64,000 nucleotides of DNA from Evansella caseinilytica (lineage in GTDB: Bacteria > Bacillota > Bacilli > Bacillales > Salisediminibacteriaceae): assembly GCF_900107275.1 (NCBI RefSeq), contig NZ_FNPI01000008.1, forward strand, positions 141,025 to 205,024, written 5' to 3'. Below, piece after piece: positions 8,492-17,098 of the stretch. How positions within the stretch are numbered: the first letter of the stretch is position 1; every line of letters begins with the position of its first letter. Under the pieces are notes generated by a model, which did no database searches, was not told where the DNA came from, and saw only the letters and a program-made list of their open reading frames with translations. Made by a program: the position numbers and the translations under genes.

Positions 8492-9595
8492 TCAGTTGGA
8501 CAGTTCTCTGATCGGATTGAACCACGCATTGTCAACATCAACGAAGCGCTCATCGGCTGTTTTTTTGAATAAGCCGGATACTTCCGAATCCTCAGGGACA
8601 AAGATTTTTTCGTTTGCGGCGACATCGTCGGAAAGAAATGCTTCTTTAAGCGCATTGATCGTTGCTTCACCGATATTATCTGTATTTACTACGAAAGGTG
8701 CGTTTAATACCGGCGTAACGGAGATGGCGACAAATTTTTCCCCAGGCACCGTATTAAACGGTTCTGCGGCATCCGCCTTCACTTCATACACTGCCCCCGG
8801 CCGGTTTACTTCTCCTTCCGCAAGTTCAATGTAGTTATCGACACAAGAATCACAGAATGCTGCAACATCAGCTTTATCCGTCAACAGGTTAACCGCCGAA
8901 CCTTGATGGGAGCCGCCATACAGCACCTCGCTGAATAACACTCCGCCTTCAAGCAAATCCTCTTCTGTGAGATCGTTGTATTCATCCATCTGGCTGAAAT
9001 GAGCGATAATACCGGATGAAGGTACTTTGAAGCCGGAAGTAGAACTGTTGGAAACAAAGGAGAATTTTTTTCCCGCAATATTATCGATGGAGAAGTCTTC
9101 CCCGTCCTTATATTCCTCTTCATTACCTAATTTGACGCTTAGCCAGCTGTAATAAACGGCATCCTCCAATGTTCCGGAAGCACCTGACGGGACAACTAAC
9201 GGAAGGATGTTGCTGTTTTTATCATGCGCTTCAATATAGCCCTGGGCTCCCATAAACGCCAAATCTGCATTGCCGTTCGCAATTGATTCAATCGCAATGA
9301 TGTAGTCCGTTGTGGTTTGATGCTCTACCTTTTTGCCGGCGGCATCTTCGATGACTTTCCCAATTTCATCGCGGGCATCCTTCAAATCAGCACCGGACTC
9401 GTTCGGGTACCATACAATCGTCAACGTGTCTTTTTCATCGCTCGCCTCTTGATTCACTTCTTCATTTTCCTCTTCGTTCACCGCGTCCTGATCGGCATTT
9501 TCAGAATCTTTCTCCGCCGAGCTGGAAGATTCAGAGCATGCGCCTAAAACAACTGCAAAAGCGAAAGCCACCATTAGCAAAAATAATTTCTTCAT
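8492..9595 (-). CDS. phnD: Phosphonate/phosphite ABC transporter substrate-binding lipoprotein PhnD
   Basis: Solute-binding lipoprotein of 367 residues. The N-terminus MKKLFLLMVAFAFAVVLGAC is a lipoprotein signal peptide with lipobox LGAC (Cys20 lipidated). An acidic Ser/Glu-rich linker (about 21-55) tethers it to the membrane. The binding fold begins at TLTIVWYPNES; the PhnD pattern TTTDYIIAIESIANGNADLAFMGAQGYIEA and a GGSHQGSA ligand-loop motif are present. ATG at 9595 is chosen over the frame start at 9616 because it begins the signal peptide and GAGGGG lies upstream. The ligand could be phosphonate, phosphite or a phosphate ester; sequence alone does not decide. Confidence 0.88.
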   Translation of the reverse strand: MKKLFLLMVAFAFAVVLGACSESSSSAEKDSENADQDAVNEEENEEVNQEASDEKDTLTIVWYPNESGADLKDARDEIGKVIEDAAGKKVEHQTTTDYIIAIESIANGNADLAFMGAQGYIEAHDKNSNILPLVVPSGASGTLEDAVYYSWLSVKLGNEEEYKDGEDFSIDNIAGKKFSFVSNSSTSGFKVPSSGIIAHFSQMDEYNDLTEEDLLEGGVLFSEVLYGGSHQGSAVNLLTDKADVAAFCDSCVDNYIELAEGEVNRPGAVYEVKADAAEPFNTVPGEKFVAISVTPVLNAPFVVNTDNIGEATINALKEAFLSDDVAANEKIFVPEDSEVSGLFKKTADERFVDVDNAWFNPIRELSN

Positions 9596-9678
9596 TTCGG
9601 TTGTTTCCCCTCTCATTTTACAAAAATAGGTTTGTGATCATCATTTCTGAAGTTTTTCAACTTCCTCCTATAATGACA

Positions 9679-9834
9679 GTTCAAAAAGGAGGACAAACAG
9701 AGACAAGAAGTTCGAGGCGCGGCAGTCACGAGCAGCACAGCGTACATTAAACGTACGTGAGCAGCGGAGTGACAACGCAACGATGAAATTCGCCGTCTAT
9801 GTTTCCCGGAGTTTTTGAACTTCCTCCTATAATT
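9679..9834 (+). repeat. Family A dispersed element, full copy
   Basis: Starts GTTCAAAAAGGAGGAC and ends TTTTTGAAC-TTCCTCCTATAAT, so the ends are inverted. The interior has AGCAGCGGAGTGACAACGCAACGATGA and GTTTCCC shared with the other copies. The final 23 bp recur with one mismatch immediately left of the element (9652-9674), suggesting tandem insertion or duplication. It lies in the phnD 5' region. Confidence 0.65.
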
Positions 9835-9959
9835 TAACTTGCCTTCAAGTTAATGTGGTTAAGCCCCCGTAAATCTGTTTTTAAGAAATTGTATCGGCAA
9901 TGTGTGATTTCTTGCAAATGATTAACAATGGACGATAGCCCACTTCCTTCCGTCCATTT

Positions 9960-9976
9960 TGTAAAAATAATGTAAA
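9960..9976 (-). promoter_or_regulatory. Possible PhoP boxes far upstream of phnD
   Basis: On the minus strand TTTACA-N5-TTTACA, two hexamers at the 11-bp repeat expected for PhoP. If real, the phnDCE promoter lies here and family A copy 9679-9834 sits in its untranslated leader. Only two hexamers and no clear -10, so weak. Confidence 0.3.
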
Positions 9977-9989
9977 CACAACGAATGCG

Positions 9990-10067
9990 TACACGAGCAG
10001 CACAGCGGAGGGACAACGCAACGACGAGATTCGCAGGCGCTGTTTCCCGCACTTTTATACTTTTCTC
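9990..10067 (+). repeat. Family A dispersed element, 3' portion
   Basis: ACGAGCAGCACAGCGGAGGGACAACGCAACGA...GATTCGCAGGCGCTGTTTCCCGCACTTTT. The right half is almost identical to the copy at 38725-38865. The left end is missing. Confidence 0.6.
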
Positions 10068-10081
10068 AAAATGACCATAAA

Positions 10082-10127
10082 AGAGCGTGCTCAAACAGAG
10101 AAAAATCGATCTTTTTGAACAAACACT
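10082..10127 (-). repeat. Family B solitary terminal hairpin
   Basis: AGAGCGTGCTC...GATCTTTTTGAACAAACACT carries both family B termini with no interior. Similar solitary hairpins lie at 22847, 31658, 33591 and 42237. Confidence 0.5.
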
Positions 10128-10130
10128 AAA

Positions 10131-10177
10131 CAAGCCTGTGCAGCATCATTCGTTTTGCTGCACAGGCTTGCTTTTTT
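10131..10177. terminator. Strong intrinsic terminator hairpin after the alkaline phosphatase gene
   Basis: A perfect 15-bp stem, CAAGCCTGTGCAGCA / TGCTGCACAGGCTTG, with a 10-nt loop and CTTTTTTC on the plus strand. On the minus strand it is followed by TTTAGTGTTTG. It lies 38-84 nt beyond the phosphatase stop and is the likely end of that transcript, possibly bidirectional. Confidence 0.7.
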
Positions 10178-10214
10178 CAATATCTGCATGCTTGTCATTG
10201 ACGGCATGCCGTCA

Positions 10215-11525
10215 TTAGTCAATAATCTGGAACAGGATATTGGCAATATCGCTGTTTTCGATTTTCCCGCTAAACAAGTGTGAACAGAGACCGCAGGCAT
10301 AAACCGGGACATCTTCCCCCGTATGCCCCTTCGTTGTCCAGCCTGTGCTGGAGTGGTGATTGATGATGGAGATAAGCGCCTGATGTGTATCATCTGCCGT
10401 CATTTCCAACGTGGTGCGGAGCAGCTGCAAATCCTCATCATCCAATGAGAAAGAAATGTCGTTTTTTAACGTGCCAATATCTTTTGTCCGATGTAACCGG
10501 TCGGCAATCACTCGCGGGGTGGCTGTCACCGCTTTGATGACACCAGGATTCCATTTATAGTGATCGTCACGGTCAATGCTCATTCCTCCTGTGGAGTGGT
10601 CGGCTGTGGCAATGACGAGCGTGTCCTCCCGATCCAATGCAAAATGAACGGCTTCCTGATATGCCGCTTCAAAGTCTTTTACTTCGCTCATTGCTCCCAC
10701 GATGTCATTTTCGTGCCCGGCCCAATCAATTTGACTCCCTTCCACAAGCAGAAAAAAGCCTTTCGGGTTTTGCTGCAAACGCTGAATCGCCGCCTTCGTC
10801 ATTTGGGCGAGGGAGGGAACCGCCGGCACCCGGTCGATTTGTTTGGGCAGCTCTACGGGCGCGAACAATCCTAATACCCGTTCGTTTTTATTGGCAACCA
10901 GCTCCCATAAACTTGTCACATAACCATAGTCGTTTTTCATAAATTCTTCCGCTAAATGACGATCTTCCCGGCAAAAATAGCTTTTTCCTCCGCCAAGCAT
11001 GACGTCGATTTTCAGCTGCCCGTTAAGACGTTCATCAAAATAATCATCTGCTATCTTATTATATTGTTCTCTCGATTCATTATGGGCGGCAAACGCCGCG
11101 AGCGTGGCATGATTGATCTGCGATGTTCCCACCAGTCCGGTAGACTTTCCGCGATACTTCGCATATTCCAGAACTGTTGGAACCGACTGACCGTGTATAT
11201 TGACACCGATGGCTCCATTATATGTTTTATATCCTGTGGCCAGCGCCGTACCCGCCGCTGCAGAGTCAGTAATATTACTTTCCGGATCAAGGGAATACGT
11301 TGACTGTGTACCGACAAAGTGCCGGTCAAAGATGGTCGGCACCATCAGCGCTTTTACGGAATCATTGTTAAAATAGCGAAGACCGGTAGTATATGAAAAA
11401 CCCATTCCGTCACCGATGAGCAAGATGACATTTTTCAGTTTTTTTTCGCTGCAGCGTTGATCCATCATGCTCGAAAACAAACCGCTTCTATGAAGGGGCG
11501 TTTTCTGAAATTCCATATTCAGCAA
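10215..11525 (-). CDS. Alkaline phosphatase family protein, no signal peptide
   Basis: PhoA-superfamily metal-dependent phosphomonoesterase, 436 residues. Metal and catalytic motifs: LLIGDGMG (Asp39), ITDSAAAGTALATG (nucleophile Ser88), LVEGSQIDWAGHEND, TADHSTGGM and a late GHTGEDVP (metal His). Length and motif order are complete. Bacillus PhoA/PhoB proteins are normally secreted, but no Sec signal is visible here: the N-terminus is MLNMEFQKTPLHRSG, and a TAG stop lies one codon before the TTG start (11529-11531), so no upstream extension is possible. AGGTGTG serves as the ribosome site. PhoP-like boxes upstream and the phn genes downstream point to phosphate starvation. A cytoplasmic role or non-Sec export is inferred. 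Confidence 0.86.
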   Translation of the reverse strand: MLNMEFQKTPLHRSGLFSSMMDQRCSEKKLKNVILLIGDGMGFSYTTGLRYFNNDSVKALMVPTIFDRHFVGTQSTYSLDPESNITDSAAAGTALATGYKTYNGAIGVNIHGQSVPTVLEYAKYRGKSTGLVGTSQINHATLAAFAAHNESREQYNKIADDYFDERLNGQLKIDVMLGGGKSYFCREDRHLAEEFMKNDYGYVTSLWELVANKNERVLGLFAPVELPKQIDRVPAVPSLAQMTKAAIQRLQQNPKGFFLLVEGSQIDWAGHENDIVGAMSEVKDFEAAYQEAVHFALDREDTLVIATADHSTGGMSIDRDDHYKWNPGVIKAVTATPRVIADRLHRTKDIGTLKNDISFSLDDEDLQLLRTTLEMTADDTHQALISIINHHSSTGWTTKGHTGEDVPVYACGLCSHLFSGKIENSDIANILFQIID

Positions 11526-11610
11526 AGCCTACACACCTTTCCTTCATTCATTTATTGCAGATCACTTGATTTCGTTTTTACGAAACATGATAACCGGTAA
11601 CAATACTCTT

Positions 11611-11683
11611 TTTATAACATAATGAACAAGGAAAACGTGCAGACTGCACAATAGTTTTACACAAACTCAAAACTTTCTTAACA
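11611..11683 (-). promoter_or_regulatory. Candidate PhoP-controlled promoter of the alkaline phosphatase gene
   Basis: On the minus strand an extended -10 TG-T-TATAAA lies at 11611-11619 with no good -35. Upstream, four hexamers are spaced exactly 11 bp apart on the plus strand: TGCACA (11645), TTTACA (11656), TCAAAA (11667), TTAACA (11678). Two match TT[ACT]ACA perfectly. Position and spacing match activator-dependent Pho promoters of Bacillus. Confidence 0.55.
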
Positions 11684-11743
11684 ATTGAAAAAGAATGGGA
11701 ATCTCCCGCATGAAAGAAAGCTTATGACAGCGCTACGAAACGA

Positions 11744-12409
11744 TCAATATTGCAGGTACCGCGCCTGGCTTTCGGTTGCCTGAATCAATTCCCCCCACGT
11801 TAAGCATCCTCTGTCTTTCAATTGTAAGAGAAGCTCGACGAATAGATACGCTGTCGTTAACGCGTCGCTTACTGCCTGATGCCGCTGGTACATTCTCGTC
11901 CCGAAGGCTCTTGCATAACACGCCAGATCACGCATGTCATAGGAAGGAGCAAGGAAACCGATTAAGTCCAGCGTATCGATGGTAAATAAGTTTTTCAGCC
12001 CGAGGTTCCCCCGCTTCAGTTCACTTTTCAACACGAGCGCATCAAAGCTGATGTAATGTCCGACAAAGCACACCGACTCTCGTTCCTCAACAAAAGCAAA
12101 TAAGCGGGAAATAGCCTCTACAGCGTCCGGGGCGCTTTTGACACATTCTTCAGTAATAGCAGTCAACTCGACTATTTCCCGGGAAATTTGTCGTTTTGGG
12201 TTCACATAAGTATGAAAGCGATCCTCCTCATCTACTTGTAACCCGTCTACTGCAACAGCACCGATCTCTATCAATCGATCCTCGGATGCCAGATGAAATC
12301 CCGTTGTTTCTGTATCCAGCACGATGAATTTCAAATTCTCCACCGGTGTCGACAGCGGTATTTTCTCATATGCCAGCGGACAAGCAATTGTATTCCGTAA
12401 AAACCACAT
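11744..12409 (-). CDS. DnaQ-like 3'-5' exonuclease (DEDDh)
   Basis: 221 residues of the RNase H-like DEDDh exonuclease family. Motif I is FIVLDTETTGF, motif II is GHYISFDALVL, motif III is HQAVSDALTTAYLF with the catalytic His and Asp. It is about the size of a stand-alone epsilon-like protein. ATG at 12409 has AAGGAGG 5 nt upstream; the longer frame overlapping the previous gene lacks this. It closes an operon of transporter and regulatory genes, an association of DUF294 and DnaQ-like genes known from other bacteria. A role in chromosomal proofreading is unlikely; nucleotide or RNA turnover linked to the DUF294 partner is inferred. Confidence 0.82.
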   Translation of the reverse strand: MWFLRNTIACPLAYEKIPLSTPVENLKFIVLDTETTGFHLASEDRLIEIGAVAVDGLQVDEEDRFHTYVNPKRQISREIVELTAITEECVKSAPDAVEAISRLFAFVEERESVCFVGHYISFDALVLKSELKRGNLGLKNLFTIDTLDLIGFLAPSYDMRDLACYARAFGTRMYQRHQAVSDALTTAYLFVELLLQLKDRGCLTWGELIQATESQARYLQY

Positions 12410-12419
12410 GACGGCCTCC

Positions 12420-14327
12420 TTACAGCGTAAAATGCGCCAAGACATGATGCTGCAGTTCCCGAAATGTCCGCAGACTCATCATTAATTCTTCTTTTTCACG
12501 GGTTGACAGGCCGGCAAAGGAAAGGCTAGAGGACGGCTCAACACCTTTTTTTACCTGCTGCCAGCGATGGCGAACATACAGGCTTAATATGGAGCGGAGC
12601 GCTTCCTGAAGATCTCTGGTTAATTGGCTTGATAAAACCCCTTGTTCATGAAGCGCCTTGATTTTTTCCAACGGTGTCCCCGTTATTTCACGATGTAAAA
12701 GCGCCAAGATTTGCAGGCAGTGGTGAAAAGGAAACAGCACCTCTTTTTTCATGTCCAGGCTTTTTCGCCTGAAGCCGAATAAGGAGCGAATCGGCTGATC
12801 AAGCGCCGGAATAGACGACTCCCTTTCTGCTTGTGCCAGTCGGTAAAGAAAGATTTTCGACCGCAGCAGCAATTCATCAATGCTTGCTTCGAATTGTCCG
12901 TTTAGCTGCTTGCTGCCGTAAACGAAGCGGAAGGAAAAGAAGTTTTGTGCTAGAAGAAGATTGTCATTGGTCGATTCAATCATCCAGTGGCGCAGGCGTT
13001 CCCGCCACTGCTGGATGGATCCCCGCCAATCTGCTTCACAAGCCATCATCAACCCTTTGCAACGCGCGTACCCGGCAGCTTCCAGGCTGGCAGTAATCTC
13101 CACTCCCAACTCCGCAAAATAGCTTTCCGCTGCTGACGGCCCTGCATAAACAAGAAAATGGTCTTGATCCGTCAGAATAAACTGTTCGCCTCTGCCGCTG
13201 CTGCCCATTTGGTAAAAAGCAAACGGGCCCGGCAGCTTATGGCCTTTTGCTGCCAGGCGGTTGACGGACAACGCAATCGCCCGTATAACGAGCCGGTCAT
13301 ACAGCTTGGTAACGATGTCGAGCGTGTTTAAAACCGGAACGCGGTCGCGGACTAAAGTATCCACCACGTCATAAATCGCTTGTTTTATTTGTGAAAGCGA
13401 ATCTTCTCCCGCCTCTTCAATTCGCTGGATCGTTTTGATCATATTCTCATTCTTTTTGCGCAGCAAATCAGATAAGGTAACGATTCCCACCGGCTTTTCT
13501 CCTTCAAGCACAGGCAAATGCTTGATTCCTTTTAAGAGGATGACAGACAATGCTTCATAGTAATAAGCGAAACGGGAAATCGTGGTAAGACCGCTGGTCA
13601 TGATCTCTGAAGCATACGCTGACAGCGGCTTATTTCCTGCAACGACCCTCTCGACAATGTCTCGTTCCGTAATGATCCCTTGCAGCTTACCGCCGTCAAC
13701 GACTAATACAGAGCTCGTCCGCCGGTCCGCCATTTTTCTTGCCGCTTCTTGGACCGGGGTTTTCGGCAGCACTGAAACAACGCCTTCAGTCATTACATCC
13801 TGGACACGCAACATGAAAGCAGTATTTTCTCCGAAATCACGCGCCAGCTTCACCTGCTCGGCAAGGGAAGCATAAATATCCCGCAAACGGGCAGCTACCT
13901 TGGTCAGCAAGTAATCGTGAACATTCGGATCGTCCCAGCGCCGGGCGATCACTTCAAACGGAATAAACAGCGCTTGCACGTCTTCCACCGCTCTTACATC
14001 CACCCTGACATCATTTTTTAACGCTCCGCCGGCTCCGAGAAAGTCGGCAAGTCCTGAAAAGCCGATCATTCCTCCTTTCTGAACAACTTCAAGGACTTCT
14101 TCGTAATTACCGTTTGTTACATACACTTCGGCAAGTCCTGACAGCATTAACATGAGGCCGCTGCTTTCCTTGTTTTTCGTCAGCATTACTTCCCGTTTCT
14201 GATATACCCGCTGTTCACATTTCCGGATCAGGGAAAGCGCCGTGTCATGCTCCACCCCTTGAAAAAAGGGGTGAAACCGCACAGCCTCCAGAAGCGTTTC
14301 AATGCAATGCTTTTTTGTCATCATCAT
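12420..14327 (-). CDS. cNMP-binding/CBS/DUF294 putative nucleotidyltransferase
   Basis: 635 residues in four parts: an N-terminal cyclic-nucleotide-binding-like domain (about 15-140, with GGMIGFSGLADFLG), two CBS domains (about 175-300, VQDVMTEGVVSV and ASEIMTSGLTTI), a DUF294 nucleotidyltransferase-like domain containing YQMGSSGRGEQFILTDQDH (the GS-x-R-x-E-x-D-x-D metal-binding pattern, about 380), and a helical DUF294 C-terminal domain. It overlaps the upstream symporter gene by 29 bp and sits 10 bp before the exonuclease gene. Such proteins are thought to sense nucleotides and modify or regulate a neighbouring transporter. Activity is not established here. Confidence 0.85.
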   Translation of the reverse strand: MMMTKKHCIETLLEAVRFHPFFQGVEHDTALSLIRKCEQRVYQKREVMLTKNKESSGLMLMLSGLAEVYVTNGNYEEVLEVVQKGGMIGFSGLADFLGAGGALKNDVRVDVRAVEDVQALFIPFEVIARRWDDPNVHDYLLTKVAARLRDIYASLAEQVKLARDFGENTAFMLRVQDVMTEGVVSVLPKTPVQEAARKMADRRTSSVLVVDGGKLQGIITERDIVERVVAGNKPLSAYASEIMTSGLTTISRFAYYYEALSVILLKGIKHLPVLEGEKPVGIVTLSDLLRKKNENMIKTIQRIEEAGEDSLSQIKQAIYDVVDTLVRDRVPVLNTLDIVTKLYDRLVIRAIALSVNRLAAKGHKLPGPFAFYQMGSSGRGEQFILTDQDHFLVYAGPSAAESYFAELGVEITASLEAAGYARCKGLMMACEADWRGSIQQWRERLRHWMIESTNDNLLLAQNFFSFRFVYGSKQLNGQFEASIDELLLRSKIFLYRLAQAERESSIPALDQPIRSLFGFRRKSLDMKKEVLFPFHHCLQILALLHREITGTPLEKIKALHEQGVLSSQLTRDLQEALRSILSLYVRHRWQQVKKGVEPSSSLSFAGLSTREKEELMMSLRTFRELQHHVLAHFTL

Positions 14328-15972
14328 TCATCCAAACTTCGCCGTCCTTATACACCATTTGTTCAGGATACCGCAGATCGACAACTTCTTCCTGAATATT
14401 TTGCGGCGGTTCTTCCGTGTCCAGAGAAACAAGGATATTTGTTATGATAGCAGCCGCGGCGCCAAAGACACCTGCACCTGTATCGATGATTCCGAGTATC
14501 GTGAACCCGCCGTATTTAGCGGCAAAAATATAACTAAGTGTCACAAGCAAGCCGACCAGCAAACCGGCAATCACCCCTTTGGAGTTAGAGCGCTTCCACC
14601 AGACCCCGAGGACGAGCGCCGGGAAAAAGGTTCCAGTTGCGAGGGCAAACGCCCAGGCGACAATTTGCGTAATCGCTCCCGGCGGATTGAGCGCAATTAA
14701 TCCGGCCAGCAAAGTAGCCGTGACGATTGACCAGCGCGCTACCTTCAACCGAGTTTTTTCTGTCGCGTTCGGCTTCCAGACACGGTAATAAATATCGTGA
14801 GCGAACGAGGAGGAAATCGCGATCATCAAGCCGCCGGCTGTTGACAGCGCCGCCGCCATCGCACCTGCAGCGACAAGACCGATGACAAACACACCAAGGT
14901 TGGCGATTTCCGGTGTCGCCATGACGACGATGTCATTTGAGATGATCAGCTCATTCCATTGCAGAATACCATCCCCGTTCGTATCTGCAAGCTGAAGCTT
15001 GCCGGTATCCACCCACGACTTTGTCCAGGCGGGAAGCTCGGTGATTTTGCTGCCGGCGACATTCGTCATGAGGATAAACCGGGAAAACGCTGCATACGCT
15101 GGTGCAGACAAATAAAGCAGACCGATAAATAAAAGCGCCCAAGCCCCTGACCATCGGGCGGCCTTCATCGTGGAAACGGTATAAAAGCGGACGATAACGT
15201 GCGGCAATCCAGCGGTTCCAGCCATTAACGTAAACATTAATGCAAGAAACTGCCATTTTGTTCCGTTAGTAAACGGTGCAAAGTATTCAGAGATACCGAG
15301 TTCACGATCAAGCTCCCCCATTTTTCCGACAAGCTCGCCGTATGAAATCCACGGCATCGGGTTGCCTGTTAATTGGAGTGACATGAAAATAACCGGGATT
15401 AAATAGGCTGTGATGAGAATGATATATTGCGCCACCTGCGTCCACGTGATTCCCTTCATCCCTCCGAACGCGGCATAGAAAGCAATGAGCACGACACCGA
15501 TCATCGTTCCTAGCTTGGCATCGATCTCAAACAATCGTCCGATAACAACCCCAGAACCGGACAGTTGACCAATGGAATATGTAAAGCTGATGATAATCGT
15601 ACAAACCGCAGCGATAACACGTGCCAAATGGCTGTCGTACCGGTCGCCGATGAATTCGGGAACGGTGTAGCGCCCGTATTTTCTCAGCTGCGGCGCAAGC
15701 AGGAAGGTCAGCAGCAAATAGCCGCCTGTCCACCCCATAATATAGGCAAGTCCGTCATAGCCAAGCAGCATAATCGTCCCGGCCATTCCAATGAACGAAG
15801 CCGCACTCATCCAATCCGCGCCGATCGCCATTCCGTTAAACACCGGCGGTACTCCCCGGCCGGCTACGTAGAAATCCGACGTCGCACGCGCCTTGTTATA
15901 AATAGCAACGCCAATATATATCGCGAATGTCGCCAAAATGACCGATAATGAAACTAAAAACTGTGTGTCCAA
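14299..15972 (-). CDS. Sodium:solute symporter (acetate/pyruvate-type, VC_2705-like)
   Basis: Sodium-coupled carboxylate-type symporter of the SSS family, 557 residues and about 13 membrane segments. Family motifs include ADWMSAASFIGMAGTI near the N-terminus, GRYTVPEFIGDRYDS and FGGMKGITWTQVAQYIIL. A hydrophilic insert around TKSWVDTGKLQLADTNGDG is typical of the VC_2705 branch. The TTG start at 15972 is chosen because AAGGGGG lies 6 nt before it; upstream ATGs at 15999 and 15996 have no ribosome site. The small DUF4212 protein encoded 40 bp upstream is its usual partner. Substrate is probably acetate or another short carboxylate. Confidence 0.86.
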   Translation of the reverse strand: MDTQFLVSLSVILATFAIYIGVAIYNKARATSDFYVAGRGVPPVFNGMAIGADWMSAASFIGMAGTIMLLGYDGLAYIMGWTGGYLLLTFLLAPQLRKYGRYTVPEFIGDRYDSHLARVIAAVCTIIISFTYSIGQLSGSGVVIGRLFEIDAKLGTMIGVVLIAFYAAFGGMKGITWTQVAQYIILITAYLIPVIFMSLQLTGNPMPWISYGELVGKMGELDRELGISEYFAPFTNGTKWQFLALMFTLMAGTAGLPHVIVRFYTVSTMKAARWSGAWALLFIGLLYLSAPAYAAFSRFILMTNVAGSKITELPAWTKSWVDTGKLQLADTNGDGILQWNELIISNDIVVMATPEIANLGVFVIGLVAAGAMAAALSTAGGLMIAISSSFAHDIYYRVWKPNATEKTRLKVARWSIVTATLLAGLIALNPPGAITQIVAWAFALATGTFFPALVLGVWWKRSNSKGVIAGLLVGLLVTLSYIFAAKYGGFTILGIIDTGAGVFGAAAAIITNILVSLDTEEPPQNIQEEVVDLRYPEQMVYKDGEVWMNDDDKKALH

Positions 15973-16012
15973 GATTATCCCCCTTTCTCTTTCCATCACA
16001 CCGGCTGCCGTT

Positions 16013-16315
16013 TCAGTGATCGATTGTTTTCCCCGTGCTTATCATTTCATTGCGGCTTTCGTCGATGCCGAATTTTTTATCAACCGCGTCGCTCACTCCC
16101 GCATTGATAAACAGCAGAACGATAAACGTGACAACCGCTCCCTGAGCTCCCATGAAATAATGGAACGGAAATCCATTAAAGGTGATATGGCTTAATGGTT
16201 CGGCAAGTAGCACGACGCCATAAGAAACAGCAAACCAGACGATCAAGTAAATAATCATATTGCGTGTCCGTTCCCGAAAATAACGATCCGCCGTTTCTTT
16301 ATCCACTTTCTTCAC
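16013..16315 (-). CDS. DUF4212 small membrane subunit of the symporter
   Basis: 100 residues with a charged N-terminal helix (KETADRYFRERTRNMIIYLIVWFAV) and two membrane segments separated by HITFNGFPFHYFMGAQGAVVTFIVLLF. This pattern is characteristic of DUF4212, which is nearly always encoded just before a VC_2705-type sodium symporter, as here. GTG start with GGAGGTG 6-7 nt upstream. Inferred to assemble with or stabilise the symporter. Confidence 0.85.
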   Translation of the reverse strand: MKKVDKETADRYFRERTRNMIIYLIVWFAVSYGVVLLAEPLSHITFNGFPFHYFMGAQGAVVTFIVLLFINAGVSDAVDKKFGIDESRNEMISTGKTIDH

Positions 16316-16467
16316 TTTTTTTCACCTCCGGTACTATTTCAATATGTGCAACACTCCCACGGACGTTTTTTCTATTTTCCCACCGGTCCTGAATCCTGCC
16401 GTCTGATGATACCGGCTGCCTGTGAAACTGAAGCTTGCGCCTTCCCTCCTCCCTGTGGAATTTACCT

Positions 16468-16644
16468 TTACCTCAGATTAAAGATGAATTTGACGGTTTC
16501 CATGAACGGTGCGGGAACAAGAATGATCTGGATGAGGAAATAAATGAAAAGCGTCAGAAATGGAATGACTAAGAAAACTGTTTTTCGATAGCGAAACGTG
16601 CCAAACACACACAACGCGGTGACAATCAAAAATAAGAACGACAT
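16468..16644 (-). CDS. Small hydrophobic membrane protein, first gene of the symporter operon
   Basis: 58 residues forming two probable membrane helices (MSFLFLIVTALCVFG and VFLVIPFLTLFIYFLIQIILV) around a short basic loop FRYRKT. ATG at 16644 follows GGAGGGGGAGATAACG. Same strand and about 150 bp ahead of the DUF4212 gene, so probably co-transcribed. No family was recognised; it may be a further accessory peptide of the transporter. Confidence 0.6.
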   Translation of the reverse strand: MSFLFLIVTALCVFGTFRYRKTVFLVIPFLTLFIYFLIQIILVPAPFMETVKFIFNLR

Positions 16645-16889
16645 CGTTATCTCCCCCTCCTGCAACGAAGTAAGCGCTACCACCCGCGCGAAAGAAAAAT
16701 TAACTGACTTGATTTAATTTTAAGAAAATTCCAATTTTATTATCCATACAATCAGATGAGGAGTCAAGTATGACAACCGGATATTTTTCTCATCCGTTTG
16801 TCGAATTCAACGCCCGCCCCAGTGCTGTCAGGCGTTGGCCGATCTGCTTGCTGTCGAAAGTTTTTTCCACGTCCTGTTTCTTTTATTAA

Positions 16890-17084
16890 CAGTGTATTCA
16901 CCTTAAAGTTCCAGCGTTTGACGAAAAAAATCAGTATGACTTTTATACGGTAACACCAATTGTTTATTATTCTGTCAACAATAATGACTACATGTATCAT
17001 ACGCAGACAGTCATTTTCAGTATTTTGGATCCTGACGAGGAGAAACTGGAAAGAATCCTTGATACTGTTGAGAAGAGCCATTAA
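16890..17084 (+). pseudogene. 3' remnant of an unidentified gene
   Basis: A 64-codon open stretch on the plus strand, bounded upstream by a stop and lacking any start, ends at TAA 17082-17084. The reading VPAFDEKNQYDFYTVTPIV...DPDEEKLERILDTVEKSH has natural amino acid usage and a helical C-terminus, unlike random sequence. It appears to be the tail of a lost gene, stranded between two minus-strand operons. Family not recognised. Confidence 0.4.
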
Positions 17085-17098
17085 TTTAGTACGAAAGA

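Noticed and set aside
9834..10133. Minus-strand 99-residue frame ending in a plausible-looking HCRYNFLKTDLRGLNHI segment
   Set aside because: Most of it runs through family A and B repeats and there is no ribosome site. The C-terminal ~40 residues could be a decayed gene fragment but I could not assign a family.
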